From NCBI GenBank assembly GCA_009911065.1, contig QXWR01000020.1, positions 23,360 through 87,359 on the forward strand: DNA of 64,000 nucleotides, written 5' to 3'. The DNA comes from Clostridiaceae bacterium. GTDB taxonomy: Bacteria; Bacillota; Clostridia; Lachnospirales; Lachnospiraceae. Shown here one piece after another: positions 26,251-36,363 of the stretch. The notes beneath the pieces are model-generated. The model was not told the origin of the DNA. It was given only the letters and a program-made list of their open reading frames with translations, and made no database searches. Position 1 is the stretch's first letter; the number at the start of each line of letters is the position of its first letter. The translations under genes and the position numbers were made by a program.

Positions 26251-26315
26251 TATCGAAACATAAAATTATCGAAACATAAAACGATCAAAACACAAAACGA
26301 TCAGATCACAAAACC
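26251..26315 (+). repeat. Short tandem degenerate repeats
   Basis: Four units of about 14-16 bases (ATCGAAACATAAAA twice, then GATCAAAACACAAAA and GATCAGATCACAAAA) lie between convergent genes. No coding content. Confidence 0.5.
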
Positions 26316-26327
26316 ATTTGTCCAAAA

Positions 26328-27242
26328 TCAGGACTTGCGTTCTTCCATCGCGTGAACCAGCTCTACAATCATGCGATGAGTGGGGGCAGGTACGCCGCAT
26401 TTTTCCGAAGCGCGGACTACAGAGCCGCTGATGGTATTGACTTCCGTCTTCCGTCCGTCTCTCAAATCTGCGCAGATGGAAGTAATGCCTTCGGGAGAAC
26501 CAAGAGAGGTCTGCCGTACTTTTTCTGTAATCTCTTCCTCGTCTGCTTCCAGACCCAAACCATGGGCAACTGCCACCGCTTCATGAATCAGCTGCCGGGT
26601 GATTGCCCAAGCGTGCTCATTGTCGGCAATAAAGCCCATAGGAACCTGAAGAACGCCTGTAACAGCGCTTAAGGAAACATTGGTAAACAGCTTATTCCAG
26701 ATCAGCTGGCGGATGTTTTCATGGATATGACCTTGGAAACCGCACAAATCCAGACATTCCTTCAATTTGGGAAGGAAATGATCGGTGTCGTCTGTCAACA
26801 TGCCGATGTTGGTTTTGCCGGCTCCTCCTCTGCGGACGTGTCCCAATCCAAGGACTGCTCCGTTGTCCTCTGTGGTGCCGATTACAATGCGGTTTTCCGG
26901 AGCAAATTCACCAAGGATGTCTTCGTGGCCAGAGCCGTTTTGCAGTGTCATCAGGTATGTATTGGGACCAATGATGCCCTTATTGTTTCCCAAAGCTGCT
27001 TTGGAGAAGAGGGATTTGACAAACAGAATGACCAAATCCACTGGTTCTACCCCTTGGGTGGAGGTGACGGCTGTGGGATGGTAGATCACGTCTTTTCCGT
27101 CCTCCTGAATCGTCAGACCGTTCTGATTAATGTGATCCACAACAGCCTGATTGGTGTCAATGAGATAGACTTCATTGTGCAGAGATAAATGTCCGCCGTA
27201 AATGGAACCCATGGCTCCGGCGCCGATAACTGCGATTCTCAT
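26328..27242 (-). CDS. 2-dehydropantoate 2-reductase family (ketopantoate reductase-like) oxidoreductase
   Basis: This 304-residue protein starts with the NADP-binding loop IGAGAMGSIYGGHL (GxGxxG at 7-12). The family lysine and asparagine region follows as LIWNKLFTNVSLSAVTGVLQ. The size matches PanE. It lies 23 bases downstream of a cyclase-family hydrolase on the same strand and no pantothenate gene is nearby. It may therefore be a PanE-like reductase of a catabolic pathway rather than the biosynthetic enzyme. The start has AAGGAAG upstream. Confidence 0.8.
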   Translation of the reverse strand: MRIAVIGAGAMGSIYGGHLSLHNEVYLIDTNQAVVDHINQNGLTIQEDGKDVIYHPTAVTSTQGVEPVDLVILFVKSLFSKAALGNNKGIIGPNTYLMTLQNGSGHEDILGEFAPENRIVIGTTEDNGAVLGLGHVRRGGAGKTNIGMLTDDTDHFLPKLKECLDLCGFQGHIHENIRQLIWNKLFTNVSLSAVTGVLQVPMGFIADNEHAWAITRQLIHEAVAVAHGLGLEADEEEITEKVRQTSLGSPEGITSICADLRDGRKTEVNTISGSVVRASEKCGVPAPTHRMIVELVHAMEERKS

Positions 27243-27265
27243 AATGTGTCTTCCTTTCCGGTTGG

Positions 27266-27952
27266 TTAAGAGAACTCGGCCAGTCCTTCAATGGCATAGG
27301 CGCGAATGGGGCAGGAATCCAGTCCCTTGATGGGAAGGGGGCTGTAGGACATAAAGAAGACATCGGTATTTAACTCTTCCAGATTCTGCAGCACTTCCAG
27401 GAACACGATATTTTCTGCCATCAAAATATCATGGAACGGCTTTACGTCTTCATTGGAACTTTCAATGGAAACGCCGTCTCCAAAGCCTACACATTTCACC
27501 TTATGGTCTTTAAACCAGGTGGCGCTTTCTTCTCCCACAAGCAGACGCTTGTCCTCCTCAGTGTTGGTCTTGGGAGTGAAAGGCGGAATCTTGTAGGAGG
27601 AATCGATGATAACAATGTCCCCTTCTTTGATCTTGCCGGCTGTGGCCCGGTCCAGATCAGCAGCCGTAATGTGGGCGCGGGGAGCTACGGTATCCTTAAA
27701 GTCCACATAGATGGCTCTTCCAAGGAAGGTGGTCAGAGGAAGATCCGCAACGCTTGGCCAGTTGTCATCGTGATGATAGGGGCATTCACAGTGGGTCCCC
27801 AGATGACTGGTCAGGTCCATGATGGTGTGAAAGTCCGGGATTGGTCCGCCGGTATTGAAACGGGTTAAGCCGCAGCGGCGGGACTCTGTTTTGGGGTCCA
27901 GAACTTTGGTCAAATCGACGACTCGAAGATTGCCTAATTGATATACACTCAT
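27266..27952 (-). CDS. Cyclase family protein (kynurenine formamidase-like hydrolase)
   Basis: This 228-residue metal-dependent hydrolase has the family signature HxGTHxDxPxH as HLGTHCECPYH (residues 50-60), with Glu in place of Asp. Further family segments are GDIVIIDSSYK and FMSYSPLPIKGLDSCPIRAY. GGAGGTAC precedes the ATG. Members hydrolyse N-formylkynurenine, isatin or related amides and lactones. The substrate here is open, and the pair with the reductase suggests a two-step conversion. Confidence 0.85.
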   Translation of the reverse strand: MSVYQLGNLRVVDLTKVLDPKTESRRCGLTRFNTGGPIPDFHTIMDLTSHLGTHCECPYHHDDNWPSVADLPLTTFLGRAIYVDFKDTVAPRAHITAADLDRATAGKIKEGDIVIIDSSYKIPPFTPKTNTEEDKRLLVGEESATWFKDHKVKCVGFGDGVSIESSNEDVKPFHDILMAENIVFLEVLQNLEELNTDVFFMSYSPLPIKGLDSCPIRAYAIEGLAEFS

Positions 27953-28121
27953 TGTAAAGTACCTCCTGATTAATGTATTTAAAGTGCAATTTAGAAGTAT
28001 TATACTGTATATGGGGGGCTGGGGTCAAGAGGTTTTGGTAAAATTGCGAAATGGATGAAAAATGGATGTTACTGCGCTGGTGCAGCAAAAAAGCGGCATC
28101 GGCGCAGTGGATGAGAAAGGA

Positions 28122-28556
28122 TTACTGGGCAGCCGCTTTGCTAAGAGCCGTTTCTATGGCTTGAAGCAGCGCCTGGGAGGTGTAGCGGGTTTCTTCCGGG
28201 TAGGTCAGATTTTTCGTAGACTGGGTTTCACAGATCTGCTGGGTCAGATTTTGCAGAGACGGCTGAACCAGCGGATACATGGTAGCCACGGAATCGCTAA
28301 GGGATACCACGGAAATGGAGTTGATTCGGTCCGAATCGACTGCTACTTCTACGTTGACTTCCTGAGAACCCAGTTTTAAAGAGGCAGAATACACGCCTGG
28401 TATGTAGGGAAGGGGTTCGGCAGAGACCGCTGCGTCTTTTCTTGGCCGAAACATGATGAAAAGAAGCATGACCAGCAAAATGCCCAGGCCGATAAAGATG
28501 GCGGTGTATATAATCTCTTTCATTCGCAGGACAACAATTTTGGTTCGTGAACTCAT
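28122..28556 (-). CDS. Membrane-anchored FMN-binding-like protein
   Basis: This 144-residue protein has one N-terminal membrane helix (IIYTAIFIGLGILLVMLLFI). A short outer domain follows, with YIPGVYSASLKLGSQEVNVE and a tail of short helices. The pattern resembles the FMN-binding fold of small electron-transfer proteins, but the threonine flavinylation motif is not obvious. GGAGGG lies before the ATG. It is a single gene divergent from addB. Confidence 0.6.
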   Translation of the reverse strand: MSSRTKIVVLRMKEIIYTAIFIGLGILLVMLLFIMFRPRKDAAVSAEPLPYIPGVYSASLKLGSQEVNVEVAVDSDRINSISVVSLSDSVATMYPLVQPSLQNLTQQICETQSTKNLTYPEETRYTSQALLQAIETALSKAAAQ

Positions 28557-28681
28557 GGGTTAGCCCTCCGGGGTATGTTTGATATAATCTATTCTCAAGA
28601 CAACGGATTTATGCTATCATGTTAGAAAGGAAATTGTTTTTGTGAACAGCAGCGATTTAGAAAAGGAGACGAGAAACGACC

Positions 28682-31600
28682 ATGGCTTTGCAGTTGATTT
28701 TTGGCGGTTGCGGGGCAGGGAAGACCAGCTATGTACAGGATAAGATCATACAGGATTCTCTGGAAAACCCAAACCAGCTTTATTTTATTCTAGTGCCGGA
28801 ACAGTTTACCATGCAGACCCAAAAAGATCTGGTGGTTCGCCATCCCAATCATGGGACCATGAATATTGATGTGGTAAGCTTTCAAAGGCTGGCCTACCGG
28901 GTGTTTGAGGAGCTGGCCGTAAAGAATCTGAAGGTTTTGGATGACATGGGAAAATCCATGGTACTGCGGAAGGTGGCAGCCAATAAAAGAAAGGAGCTAA
29001 TTCTCTTTCAGGGGCATTTGAATCAGACCGGATTTGTCAATCAGCTAAAGTCCATGCTGTCGGAATTTTATCAGTATGGCATTTCGCCGCAGATTTTGCG
29101 GGACATGGCAGAAATTGCAAAAACGCCGTTGTTTCAGCAAAAGCTAAAAGATTTTGCGGTGGTGTATGAAGGATTTCAGGAGTACATTGCAGGTCATTAT
29201 ATTACCACAGAAGAGGTCCTGGATGTGTTGTGCCGGGTGTTGCCCCAGTCAGAAACTGTGAAAAACAGCATTATGGTTCTGGATGGTTTTACCGGATTTA
29301 CACCGGTTCAGTACCGGCTTTTAGAGCTTTGCCTTGTTTATGCAAAAAATGTGGCTGTGACTGTGACTGCAGATGAGACGGCGCCGGTTTATGAGGGAAT
29401 GGGAATGCAGAATCTGTTCTTTATGACCAGCCAGATGGTCCGTCGGCTCACCGCCCTGGCAGAGAAGAATCAGGTGAAAAAGGAGAAGGACCTTTGGGTG
29501 GAGAGGGAATACATAAAACAGGCAAACCGAAAAAAATCCAAACGTCCAGGGGCTTTGCGTTTTTTGGAAAGTCCGGAGCTTGGGTGGCTGGAACGAAATC
29601 TGTTCCGTTACCGGCGGGGACATTACGAAGGGGAGAAAAAAGGCGGGATAGAGCTGTTTCAGGGAATGAATCCCTATGAGGAGATTGCCCATGTGGCGGA
29701 CCGGATTCAGGCCATGGTTCAGGAGGAAGGGCTTCGTTATCGGGAGTTTGCCGTCGTAACCGGAGATCTGGCCGGATATGGCAAAGAGATTGCTCACCAG
29801 TTCCAACAGAACCAGATTCCGTTTTTTATGGATGACAAGAAAAATGTGCTGGACAACCCGGTGGTGGAGCTGATTCGGGGGGCCTTGGAGGCAGTGCATC
29901 GGGATTTTTCCTATGAAAGTGTGTTTCGCTATTTACGAAGCGGTTTGGTGACTGCCAACCGGGAGATGACAGACCGAATGGAAAACTATGTCATTGCCCT
30001 GGGAATCCGGGGACATAAACGATGGGAGGAGTCCTGGGAGAGAACCTACCGGGAAGCAGCAGGACTGAATTTAAAGGAGTTAAATGATTTTAAGGAAATG
30101 GTTATAACGCCTCTTCTTGGCCTTCGGGAGGCGTTTGCTCAAAAGTCTATCTTAGTGGCAGGGCGGGTAGAGGCAGTAATGGGATTTTTGGATGCCTGCT
30201 GTGCAAGGGAAAAACTGGAAGCTTATCAGGAATATTTTACTGCTGTGGGAGAATACCGTCTGGCAAAGGAGTACGGTCAGGTCTATGACCGGGTGGTGGA
30301 GCTTTTGGCGCGGCTTTCCGAGCTTTTAGGAGAGGAACAGGTAGGCCGGAAGGAATTTATGGAGATTCTGGATGCCGGTTTTGGGGAAATTTCGGTGGGA
30401 GTTATTCCGGCTACTGTGGACCGGGTGGTGGTGGGGGATATTACCCGTACCCGTCTGGCTCATATAAAGGTGTTGTTTTTTGTGGGAGTCAATGATGGGA
30501 TTGTACCTATGAAAAAGGACGGGGGAAGCCTTCTTTCGGACCAGGAGCGGGAATTTTTTGGCCGACATAAGCTGGAACTGGCTCCCACAGCCAGAGAGGA
30601 TAGTTTCCGGCAGAGGTTTTATCTGTATCTGATGATGACAAAGCCCTCAAAAAAACTGGTGGTTTCCTATGCTTTGACAGGCAGAGACGGTAAAAGCAAA
30701 AGGCCGTCCTACTTAATCGGAGAGCTTGGGAAAATGTTTCCGGATATTTTGGTGGAAGAAGAGAAAAAAGATGGCCTGGAAACCATTTATACATTGGCCA
30801 AGGCAAAAAAGCAGCTGGCGGCCGGACTGCGCCGGTATCGGGATATGCCGGATGGAAGGGAAGATGGAGGGGAAACGGATGAGACAAAGCCAGAAGGGAC
30901 AGGAAATGAAGAGACCTTACAATTTTTGGAATTGTTCCGGTGGTTTCTCCATTCCAAAGAACATGGGGAGGAGGCAAAACGTCTGGCAGAAGCAGCGTTT
31001 ACCCGCTATGAGAGGCAGGGACTTGGCCATGCGGTGGCCAGAGCATTGTACGGCAATATTTTAAGCGGCAGTGTAACCCGTCTGGAACAGTATGCAGCCT
31101 GTGCCTATGCTCACTTTTTACAGTATGGCCTGGAACTGGTGCAGCGGCGGCGGTATGAGCTGGCGGCGGCAGACATGGGCAATCTGTTTCACAGTTCCAT
31201 TGATTTGTGCTTTCGCAGAATGCGGGAGGAGGGGAGAGACTGGCGGACGATTTCCGATACAGAGCGCAGCGGGCTGGTTCATTCCTGTGTGGAACAGGTG
31301 ACAGCTGAGTATGGCAACACCATCATGGGCAGCAGCGCCCGCAACGCATATCTGGCAAAACGGGTGGAGCACATTACCCAAAGGACGGTGTGGGCTTTAC
31401 AGCAGCAGATTAAAAAGGGAGATTTTTCTCCTGCCGGGTTTGAGGTGTCCTTCTCAGCGGCGGACAATCTGGAAGCGATGAAGATTCCTCTTTCCGCAGA
31501 CGAGGCTTTACATTTAAGGGGGCGGATTGACCGGCTGGATTTGTGCGAGGACGGACAGCAGGTGTATGTAAAGATCATTGATTACAAGTCGGGCAGCACC

Positions 31601-32176
31601 CGATTTGATTTGGCGGCGATTTATTACGGACTTCAGCTGCAGCTAGTAGTGTACATGGACGCAGTGATGGAGATGACCCAGCGGAATTTCCCGGATAAAG
31701 AGGTGATTCCTGCTGGAATCCTTTATTATAATATTTCCGATCCTTTGGTGGAACGGGAAGGCCAGCCGGACGAGGAGGCAGTCAATGAGGAGATTCTTCG
31801 CAAACTTCGCATGAATGGCCTGATTAACAGTGAGTTGGAGGCAGTCCGCCATTTGGATCATACCATTGAAACCCAGTCAGACATTATTCCTGTGGTGTTA
31901 AAAAACGGGGAAGTGGAAGAAGGGCGTTCCTCGGTGGCCAATCGGGAACGGTTTGATCAGCTGCGAAAGTATGTTCATAAGAAGGTAAAAGATGCAGGCC
32001 AGGAGATTCTGGATGGGGAAGTGGGGGTGGAGCCATATAAAAGCGGACCGAAAACCGCATGTGATTACTGTCCTTATCATTCCGTGTGCGGATTTGACAA
32101 GAAGATTTCCGGGTATGATTACCGGAGATTAAAGGGAAAAAGGGCAGAGGAGATTTGGGAGGAATTATGTCGGTAA
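28682..32176 (+). CDS. addB: ATP-dependent helicase/nuclease subunit B
   Basis: AddB (1164 aa) forms with AddA the RecBCD-like enzyme that resects DNA ends for recombination. The N-terminal Walker-like loop is GGCGAGKTSYVQ. The nuclease domain has GRIDRLDL and VKIIDYKSGSTRFDL. Four cysteines of the iron-sulfur staple are present: one near residue 806 (QYAACAYAHF) and three in CDYCPYHSVCGF near the end. The start at 28682 is preceded by AAAGGAGACGAG. It overlaps addA by 10 bases. The size matches the family. Confidence 0.96.
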   Translation: MALQLIFGGCGAGKTSYVQDKIIQDSLENPNQLYFILVPEQFTMQTQKDLVVRHPNHGTMNIDVVSFQRLAYRVFEELAVKNLKVLDDMGKSMVLRKVAANKRKELILFQGHLNQTGFVNQLKSMLSEFYQYGISPQILRDMAEIAKTPLFQQKLKDFAVVYEGFQEYIAGHYITTEEVLDVLCRVLPQSETVKNSIMVLDGFTGFTPVQYRLLELCLVYAKNVAVTVTADETAPVYEGMGMQNLFFMTSQMVRRLTALAEKNQVKKEKDLWVEREYIKQANRKKSKRPGALRFLESPELGWLERNLFRYRRGHYEGEKKGGIELFQGMNPYEEIAHVADRIQAMVQEEGLRYREFAVVTGDLAGYGKEIAHQFQQNQIPFFMDDKKNVLDNPVVELIRGALEAVHRDFSYESVFRYLRSGLVTANREMTDRMENYVIALGIRGHKRWEESWERTYREAAGLNLKELNDFKEMVITPLLGLREAFAQKSILVAGRVEAVMGFLDACCAREKLEAYQEYFTAVGEYRLAKEYGQVYDRVVELLARLSELLGEEQVGRKEFMEILDAGFGEISVGVIPATVDRVVVGDITRTRLAHIKVLFFVGVNDGIVPMKKDGGSLLSDQEREFFGRHKLELAPTAREDSFRQRFYLYLMMTKPSKKLVVSYALTGRDGKSKRPSYLIGELGKMFPDILVEEEKKDGLETIYTLAKAKKQLAAGLRRYRDMPDGREDGGETDETKPEGTGNEETLQFLELFRWFLHSKEHGEEAKRLAEAAFTRYERQGLGHAVARALYGNILSGSVTRLEQYAACAYAHFLQYGLELVQRRRYELAAADMGNLFHSSIDLCFRRMREEGRDWRTISDTERSGLVHSCVEQVTAEYGNTIMGSSARNAYLAKRVEHITQRTVWALQQQIKKGDFSPAGFEVSFSAADNLEAMKIPLSADEALHLRGRIDRLDLCEDGQQVYVKIIDYKSGSTRFDLAAIYYGLQLQLVVYMDAVMEMTQRNFPDKEVIPAGILYYNISDPLVEREGQPDEEAVNEEILRKLRMNGLINSELEAVRHLDHTIETQSDIIPVVLKNGEVEEGRSSVANRERFDQLRKYVHKKVKDAGQEILDGEVGVEPYKSGPKTACDYCPYHSVCGFDKKISGYDYRRLKGKRAEEIWEELCR

Positions 32177-35100
32177 ACTGGACGAGAGAACAAATGCAGG
32201 TAATTGAAAGCCGGGGAATGAATCTTTTAGTCAGCGCGGCGGCGGGAAGCGGCAAGACAGCAGTCTTAGTGGAGCGGATTATCCGGATGGTGACCGAGGG
32301 AGACCATCCCCTGGACATTGACCGGCTGCTGGTGATGACTTTTACCAATGCAGCAGCTGCGGAAATGAGAGAGCGGATCGGGGCAGCCATTGAGAAAAAG
32401 CTTGAGGAAATGCCGGAGAATGAACATCTTCAGATGCAGGCAGCTTTGGTGCATCATGCCCGGATTACTACCATTGACAGCTTTTGCCTGGATTTGATAC
32501 GCAACCATTTTAATATGCTGGATTTGGACCCGGCGTTCCGAATCGGAGATGAGGGAGAGCTGACCCTTCTTAGGGGAGATGTGATGGAGGAGATGCTGGA
32601 GGAGTATTACTCTTTAGGCGGGGAGCGGTTTGTGCGGTTTGTGGAAACGTATGCTTCCGGAAAAGGAGATGGAGGCATAGAAGATTACATTATGCAGGTG
32701 TATACGTTTTCCCAAAGTAATCCGGACCCCAAAGGGTGGATTTTACAGTGCAGACAAGAGCTTGCAGCAGGAAAGCCTGAAAGAGGAACCGACAAGGCAG
32801 AGCCAGGAAAAACCGGCGAAGAGCCTTTGGAAGAGATGGGATTTGGAGATTTCCCCTGGATGAACTTTCTGATGGAGGATTTGAAAAAACAGGCAGAGGA
32901 GCTGAAACAGCAGATGATCACTGCCCTTGAAATCTGTCGGGAGGATGAATTTCTGACTGCCTATGAACCTATGTTACAGCTGGATATCCGGCAACTGGAA
33001 GGAGTGGAAAAAGCCGGGAATTTTGAGGAAATGTATCAGGTTTTGTCTGGAATTTCCTGGACTCGTCTGGCCACGGTTCGAAGTAAAAATGTGGATGCAG
33101 ACCGGAAAGCCTATGTAACCGGGTGCAGGGACCGGGTAAAAAAGGCAGTTTTAAAAATGCAGGAGATGGTTTGCTTTGCCCGTCCGGAGGAGATGCTTTC
33201 TGATTTGGCTGCGGCCAGTGAGCCGGTGGAAGTGCTTCTTGAGCTGGCAGAGGAATTTTCCAGACGGTATCAGGAGAAAAAGCGGGAAAGAAATTTGGTG
33301 GATTTTAATGATTTGGAACATGAGGCTTTGAAGGTTCTGATTCGAAGGGACGGGAAACAGGTGACTTACACAGAGGCGGCAGATGCCCTTAGCCTGCAGT
33401 TTGAGGAGGTTTTGGTGGATGAGTACCAGGACAGCAATCTGGTTCAGGAGGCGCTGCTTGGGGCAGTGTCCCAGGAGCGGTTTGGAAAGCCCAATGTGTT
33501 TATGGTGGGGGATGTGAAGCAGAGCATTTATAAGTTTCGTCTGGCCCGTCCGGAGCTTTTTCTGGAAAAATATCATTCATATGAGCCTTATGATCTGGCG
33601 AGTGGTTCCAGCAGAAAGATTGAGCTTCATCAGAACTTTCGCAGCAGGGCCAGTGTGCTGGAGGGAATCAATGATGTATTTTACCGCATTATGACAGAGA
33701 ATCTGGGAAACATCCGGTATACAAAAGAAACTGCGCTCCATCCGGGAGCGGTATTTCCGGAACCAGTATTTTCCGATGCTGCACTTGGGGAAACGGTATT
33801 ATCGGAATCTATGCCCCCGGAAAGGGAAGAGAGCGGTCAGAGTCAGGAAGGGGATTGTGTGAATCTGTGGGGGAAAAGAACCGGCGGGATTCCGGAGTTT
33901 CTCGTCATGGACACAGGGGCAGAGGCTTTTGAAGGATTGGAGGAAGATGCTGCAGATTTTACGGCCAGAGAACTGGAGGCCAAGCTGATTGCAGGAAAAA
34001 TACGGGAGATGACGGACCCAAATACAGGGATGCTTGTATGGGACAAATCCCTTCACGGCACAGGAGGATATCGTCCTGCCCGCTATGGAGATATGGTGAT
34101 TCTTCTGCGAAGCACAGCCGGGTGGACGGAAAATCTTCTCTCTGTGCTGATGAATGAAGGAATCCCGGCCTGCGCAGAGTCCCGGATGGGATATTTTTCC
34201 ACAACCGAGGTGGAAACCATGTTAAGTATGCTGGCTGTCATTGACAATCCCATGCAGGATATTCCTCTGGCGGCTGTGCTGAAATCTCCTTTTGTTGGCG
34301 TCACAGACCAGGAGCTGGCAGAACTGATGGCATTTTACCGGAAATGTGTGGAGAAAGGTCAGGACCGGGGGATTTTTGCGGCTATGAGCCGGTTTTTGGA
34401 GGAGACAGAGAATCTGGATGGAGAAGAGACAAAGAGTTCGGATGAGACGGTGATAAAGAGTCTGGATGCAGGGGAGACAAGGAATCCAGATGGAGAGGAG
34501 ACGGTGAATCCCAGTGGAAAGGAGGAACCGGAAGAAAGTTGTGGCAGTAAAAATCTGGCATGGAAACTGAGCCGTTTTCGGCTTATGCTGCAGCGTTTCC
34601 GGGCATTCAGCACATATCTGCCGATTCATGAATTGATTTACCGGGTGTTTGAGGAGACGGGATACGATCATCTGGTTTCTGCCATGCCATCAGGAGAGAC
34701 CCGCAAGGCCAACTTGGATATGCTGGTGGAAAAGGCAGCGGATTATGAGAAGACCAGTTACAAAGGGCTGTTTCATTTTATCCGATATATTGAAAATCTG
34801 AAGAAATTTAATACGGATTTTGGAGAGGCATCCATAACCGGAGAAAATGAGGATACAGTGCGGATTATGAGCATTCATAAAAGCAAGGGTCTGGAGTTTC
34901 CGGTGGTGTTTCTTGCAGGAATGGGGAAAAAGTTCAATAAGCAGGATGTTTATGGAAAACTTTTGATTGATCCGGAGCTGGGCATTGGGACCGATTATCT
35001 GGATTTGGAGCATCGGCTGAAAGTGACTACGTTGAAAAAAAATGTGCTGCGCCGGAAGATGGAGCTGGACAATTTGGGAGAAGAACTCAGGGTGTTGTAT

Positions 35101-36363
35101 GTGGCTATGACACGGGCAAAGGAAATGTTAATTATGACAGGTACCAGTCGGCATCTGGCCAAGTCTCTGGAAAAGTTTGGAACTGTGCCTTTGGCAGGCG
35201 GATCGATTCCCTATACAATTCTGTCATCGGCAGGTTCTTACCTGGACTGGATTCTTATGAGTCTTGGGGACGGAAGAACCCGTATTCGGCTGGCAGAGAT
35301 TCCTTTGGCGGACGTGGTAGGGGAGGAGATGATTCGTCAGGTGAGAGATCTGCGCTCCAAAGAACAGCTGATGAGCTTAAAACCAGAGGAAGAAGGGGAA
35401 AACCAATACCGAAAAACTCTTTTGCGCCGTTTGAATTATCAGTACCCATATGAGACTGATATTCGGCTCCATACGAAAATGGCTGTGTCAGAGTTAAAAA
35501 AACAGGGGCAGAGTACGGATGAGGAGGAAAGCCAAGTGCTGTTTCCCTGGGAATACAAGTTTTGGGAAAGAGAAGAGGAGAAAGAGGAAAGCCCTGATAT
35601 TCGAACCTTTTTGGAGGCAGTGGTTTCCAAGGATGATTATGGTGCAACCAGAGGAACTGCCTATCATCGGGCGTTGGAACTTTTGCCCTTTTCCCAGATG
35701 GAGAGAGAGGAGGATGTGAAACAGCACCTTCTGGATTTGGTGGAGAAAAAGCGATTTGGAGAAGAAAGTCTGAACCTGATTGACTGTAAGATTATCTGGC
35801 GGTTTTTTCAGTCCGGTCTTGGAAGAAAGATGGTTCTGGCGGACAAAGAAGGGCGGCTTTATAAAGAACAGCAGTTTGTGGTGGGAATCCCGGCCAGAGA
35901 TATGGGAGCCGGAGACTCGGACGAGCTGGTGGTGGTGCAGGGAATTATTGACGCCTACATTGAGGAGAATCAGGAGCTGATTGTGGTGGATTATAAGACA
36001 GACCAGGTCCGCAGTCCCCAGATTCTGGCAGAACGATACAAAGAACAATTAGATTACTATGGACGTGCCTTAGAGCAGATGACTGGAAAGCGGGTGAAGG
36101 AGAAAATCATTTTTTCTCTGTTCATGGGAAGGGAAATTGTGCTGGAAGAAAATTTGGGAGAGAATTTAGGGGAACATCCGGGAAGAGCGGGGCAAAGAGG
36201 CAAGGACCAGAGAGGAAGGGACCAGAGAGGAGAGGATCAGAAAGGAAAGGACCCAGGAGGAGAGGACCAGGGAGGAAAGGACCCAGGAGGAGAGGACCAG
36301 GGAGGAAAGGACCCAGGAGGAGAGGACCAGGGAGGAAAGGATCTGGGAGGGGAAGTCAAATGA
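32167..36363 (+). CDS. addA: ATP-dependent helicase/nuclease subunit A
   Basis: This UvrD-type helicase with a C-terminal nuclease works with AddB in double-strand break repair. Walker A is AAGSGKT (25-31), Walker B is VDEYQDS (near 418), and the nuclease motif is VDYKTDQ (near 1274). GGAGG lies before the ATG at 32167; an upstream TTG at 32155 is unlikely. At 1398 residues it is 150-200 longer than usual. The extra length comes from an acidic repeat-like insert (about residues 745-790) and a C-terminal tail of 5-residue repeats encoded at 36199-36350. Confidence 0.96.
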   Translation: MSVNWTREQMQVIESRGMNLLVSAAAGSGKTAVLVERIIRMVTEGDHPLDIDRLLVMTFTNAAAAEMRERIGAAIEKKLEEMPENEHLQMQAALVHHARITTIDSFCLDLIRNHFNMLDLDPAFRIGDEGELTLLRGDVMEEMLEEYYSLGGERFVRFVETYASGKGDGGIEDYIMQVYTFSQSNPDPKGWILQCRQELAAGKPERGTDKAEPGKTGEEPLEEMGFGDFPWMNFLMEDLKKQAEELKQQMITALEICREDEFLTAYEPMLQLDIRQLEGVEKAGNFEEMYQVLSGISWTRLATVRSKNVDADRKAYVTGCRDRVKKAVLKMQEMVCFARPEEMLSDLAAASEPVEVLLELAEEFSRRYQEKKRERNLVDFNDLEHEALKVLIRRDGKQVTYTEAADALSLQFEEVLVDEYQDSNLVQEALLGAVSQERFGKPNVFMVGDVKQSIYKFRLARPELFLEKYHSYEPYDLASGSSRKIELHQNFRSRASVLEGINDVFYRIMTENLGNIRYTKETALHPGAVFPEPVFSDAALGETVLSESMPPEREESGQSQEGDCVNLWGKRTGGIPEFLVMDTGAEAFEGLEEDAADFTARELEAKLIAGKIREMTDPNTGMLVWDKSLHGTGGYRPARYGDMVILLRSTAGWTENLLSVLMNEGIPACAESRMGYFSTTEVETMLSMLAVIDNPMQDIPLAAVLKSPFVGVTDQELAELMAFYRKCVEKGQDRGIFAAMSRFLEETENLDGEETKSSDETVIKSLDAGETRNPDGEETVNPSGKEEPEESCGSKNLAWKLSRFRLMLQRFRAFSTYLPIHELIYRVFEETGYDHLVSAMPSGETRKANLDMLVEKAADYEKTSYKGLFHFIRYIENLKKFNTDFGEASITGENEDTVRIMSIHKSKGLEFPVVFLAGMGKKFNKQDVYGKLLIDPELGIGTDYLDLEHRLKVTTLKKNVLRRKMELDNLGEELRVLYVAMTRAKEMLIMTGTSRHLAKSLEKFGTVPLAGGSIPYTILSSAGSYLDWILMSLGDGRTRIRLAEIPLADVVGEEMIRQVRDLRSKEQLMSLKPEEEGENQYRKTLLRRLNYQYPYETDIRLHTKMAVSELKKQGQSTDEEESQVLFPWEYKFWEREEEKEESPDIRTFLEAVVSKDDYGATRGTAYHRALELLPFSQMEREEDVKQHLLDLVEKKRFGEESLNLIDCKIIWRFFQSGLGRKMVLADKEGRLYKEQQFVVGIPARDMGAGDSDELVVVQGIIDAYIEENQELIVVDYKTDQVRSPQILAERYKEQLDYYGRALEQMTGKRVKEKIIFSLFMGREIVLEENLGENLGEHPGRAGQRGKDQRGRDQRGEDQKGKDPGGEDQGGKDPGGEDQGGKDPGGEDQGGKDLGGEVK
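36199..36350 (+). repeat. 15/30-bp tandem repeats in the addA 3' end
   Basis: About ten 15-base units encode G-x-D-x-x pentapeptides (GKDQR, GRDQR, GEDQK, GKDPG, GEDQG and so on). Three exact 30-base copies start at 36244, 36274 and 36304. The period is a multiple of three, so copy-number change keeps frame and changes only tail length. Confidence 0.85.

Noticed and set aside
26251..26315. CRISPR or iteron array
   Set aside because: Only four degenerate short units without spacers, and no replication or cas gene nearby.
28062..28379. Plus-strand ORF of 105 codons
   Set aside because: It is antisense to the membrane-anchored gene at 28122-28556, which has a ribosome site and a clear membrane helix.
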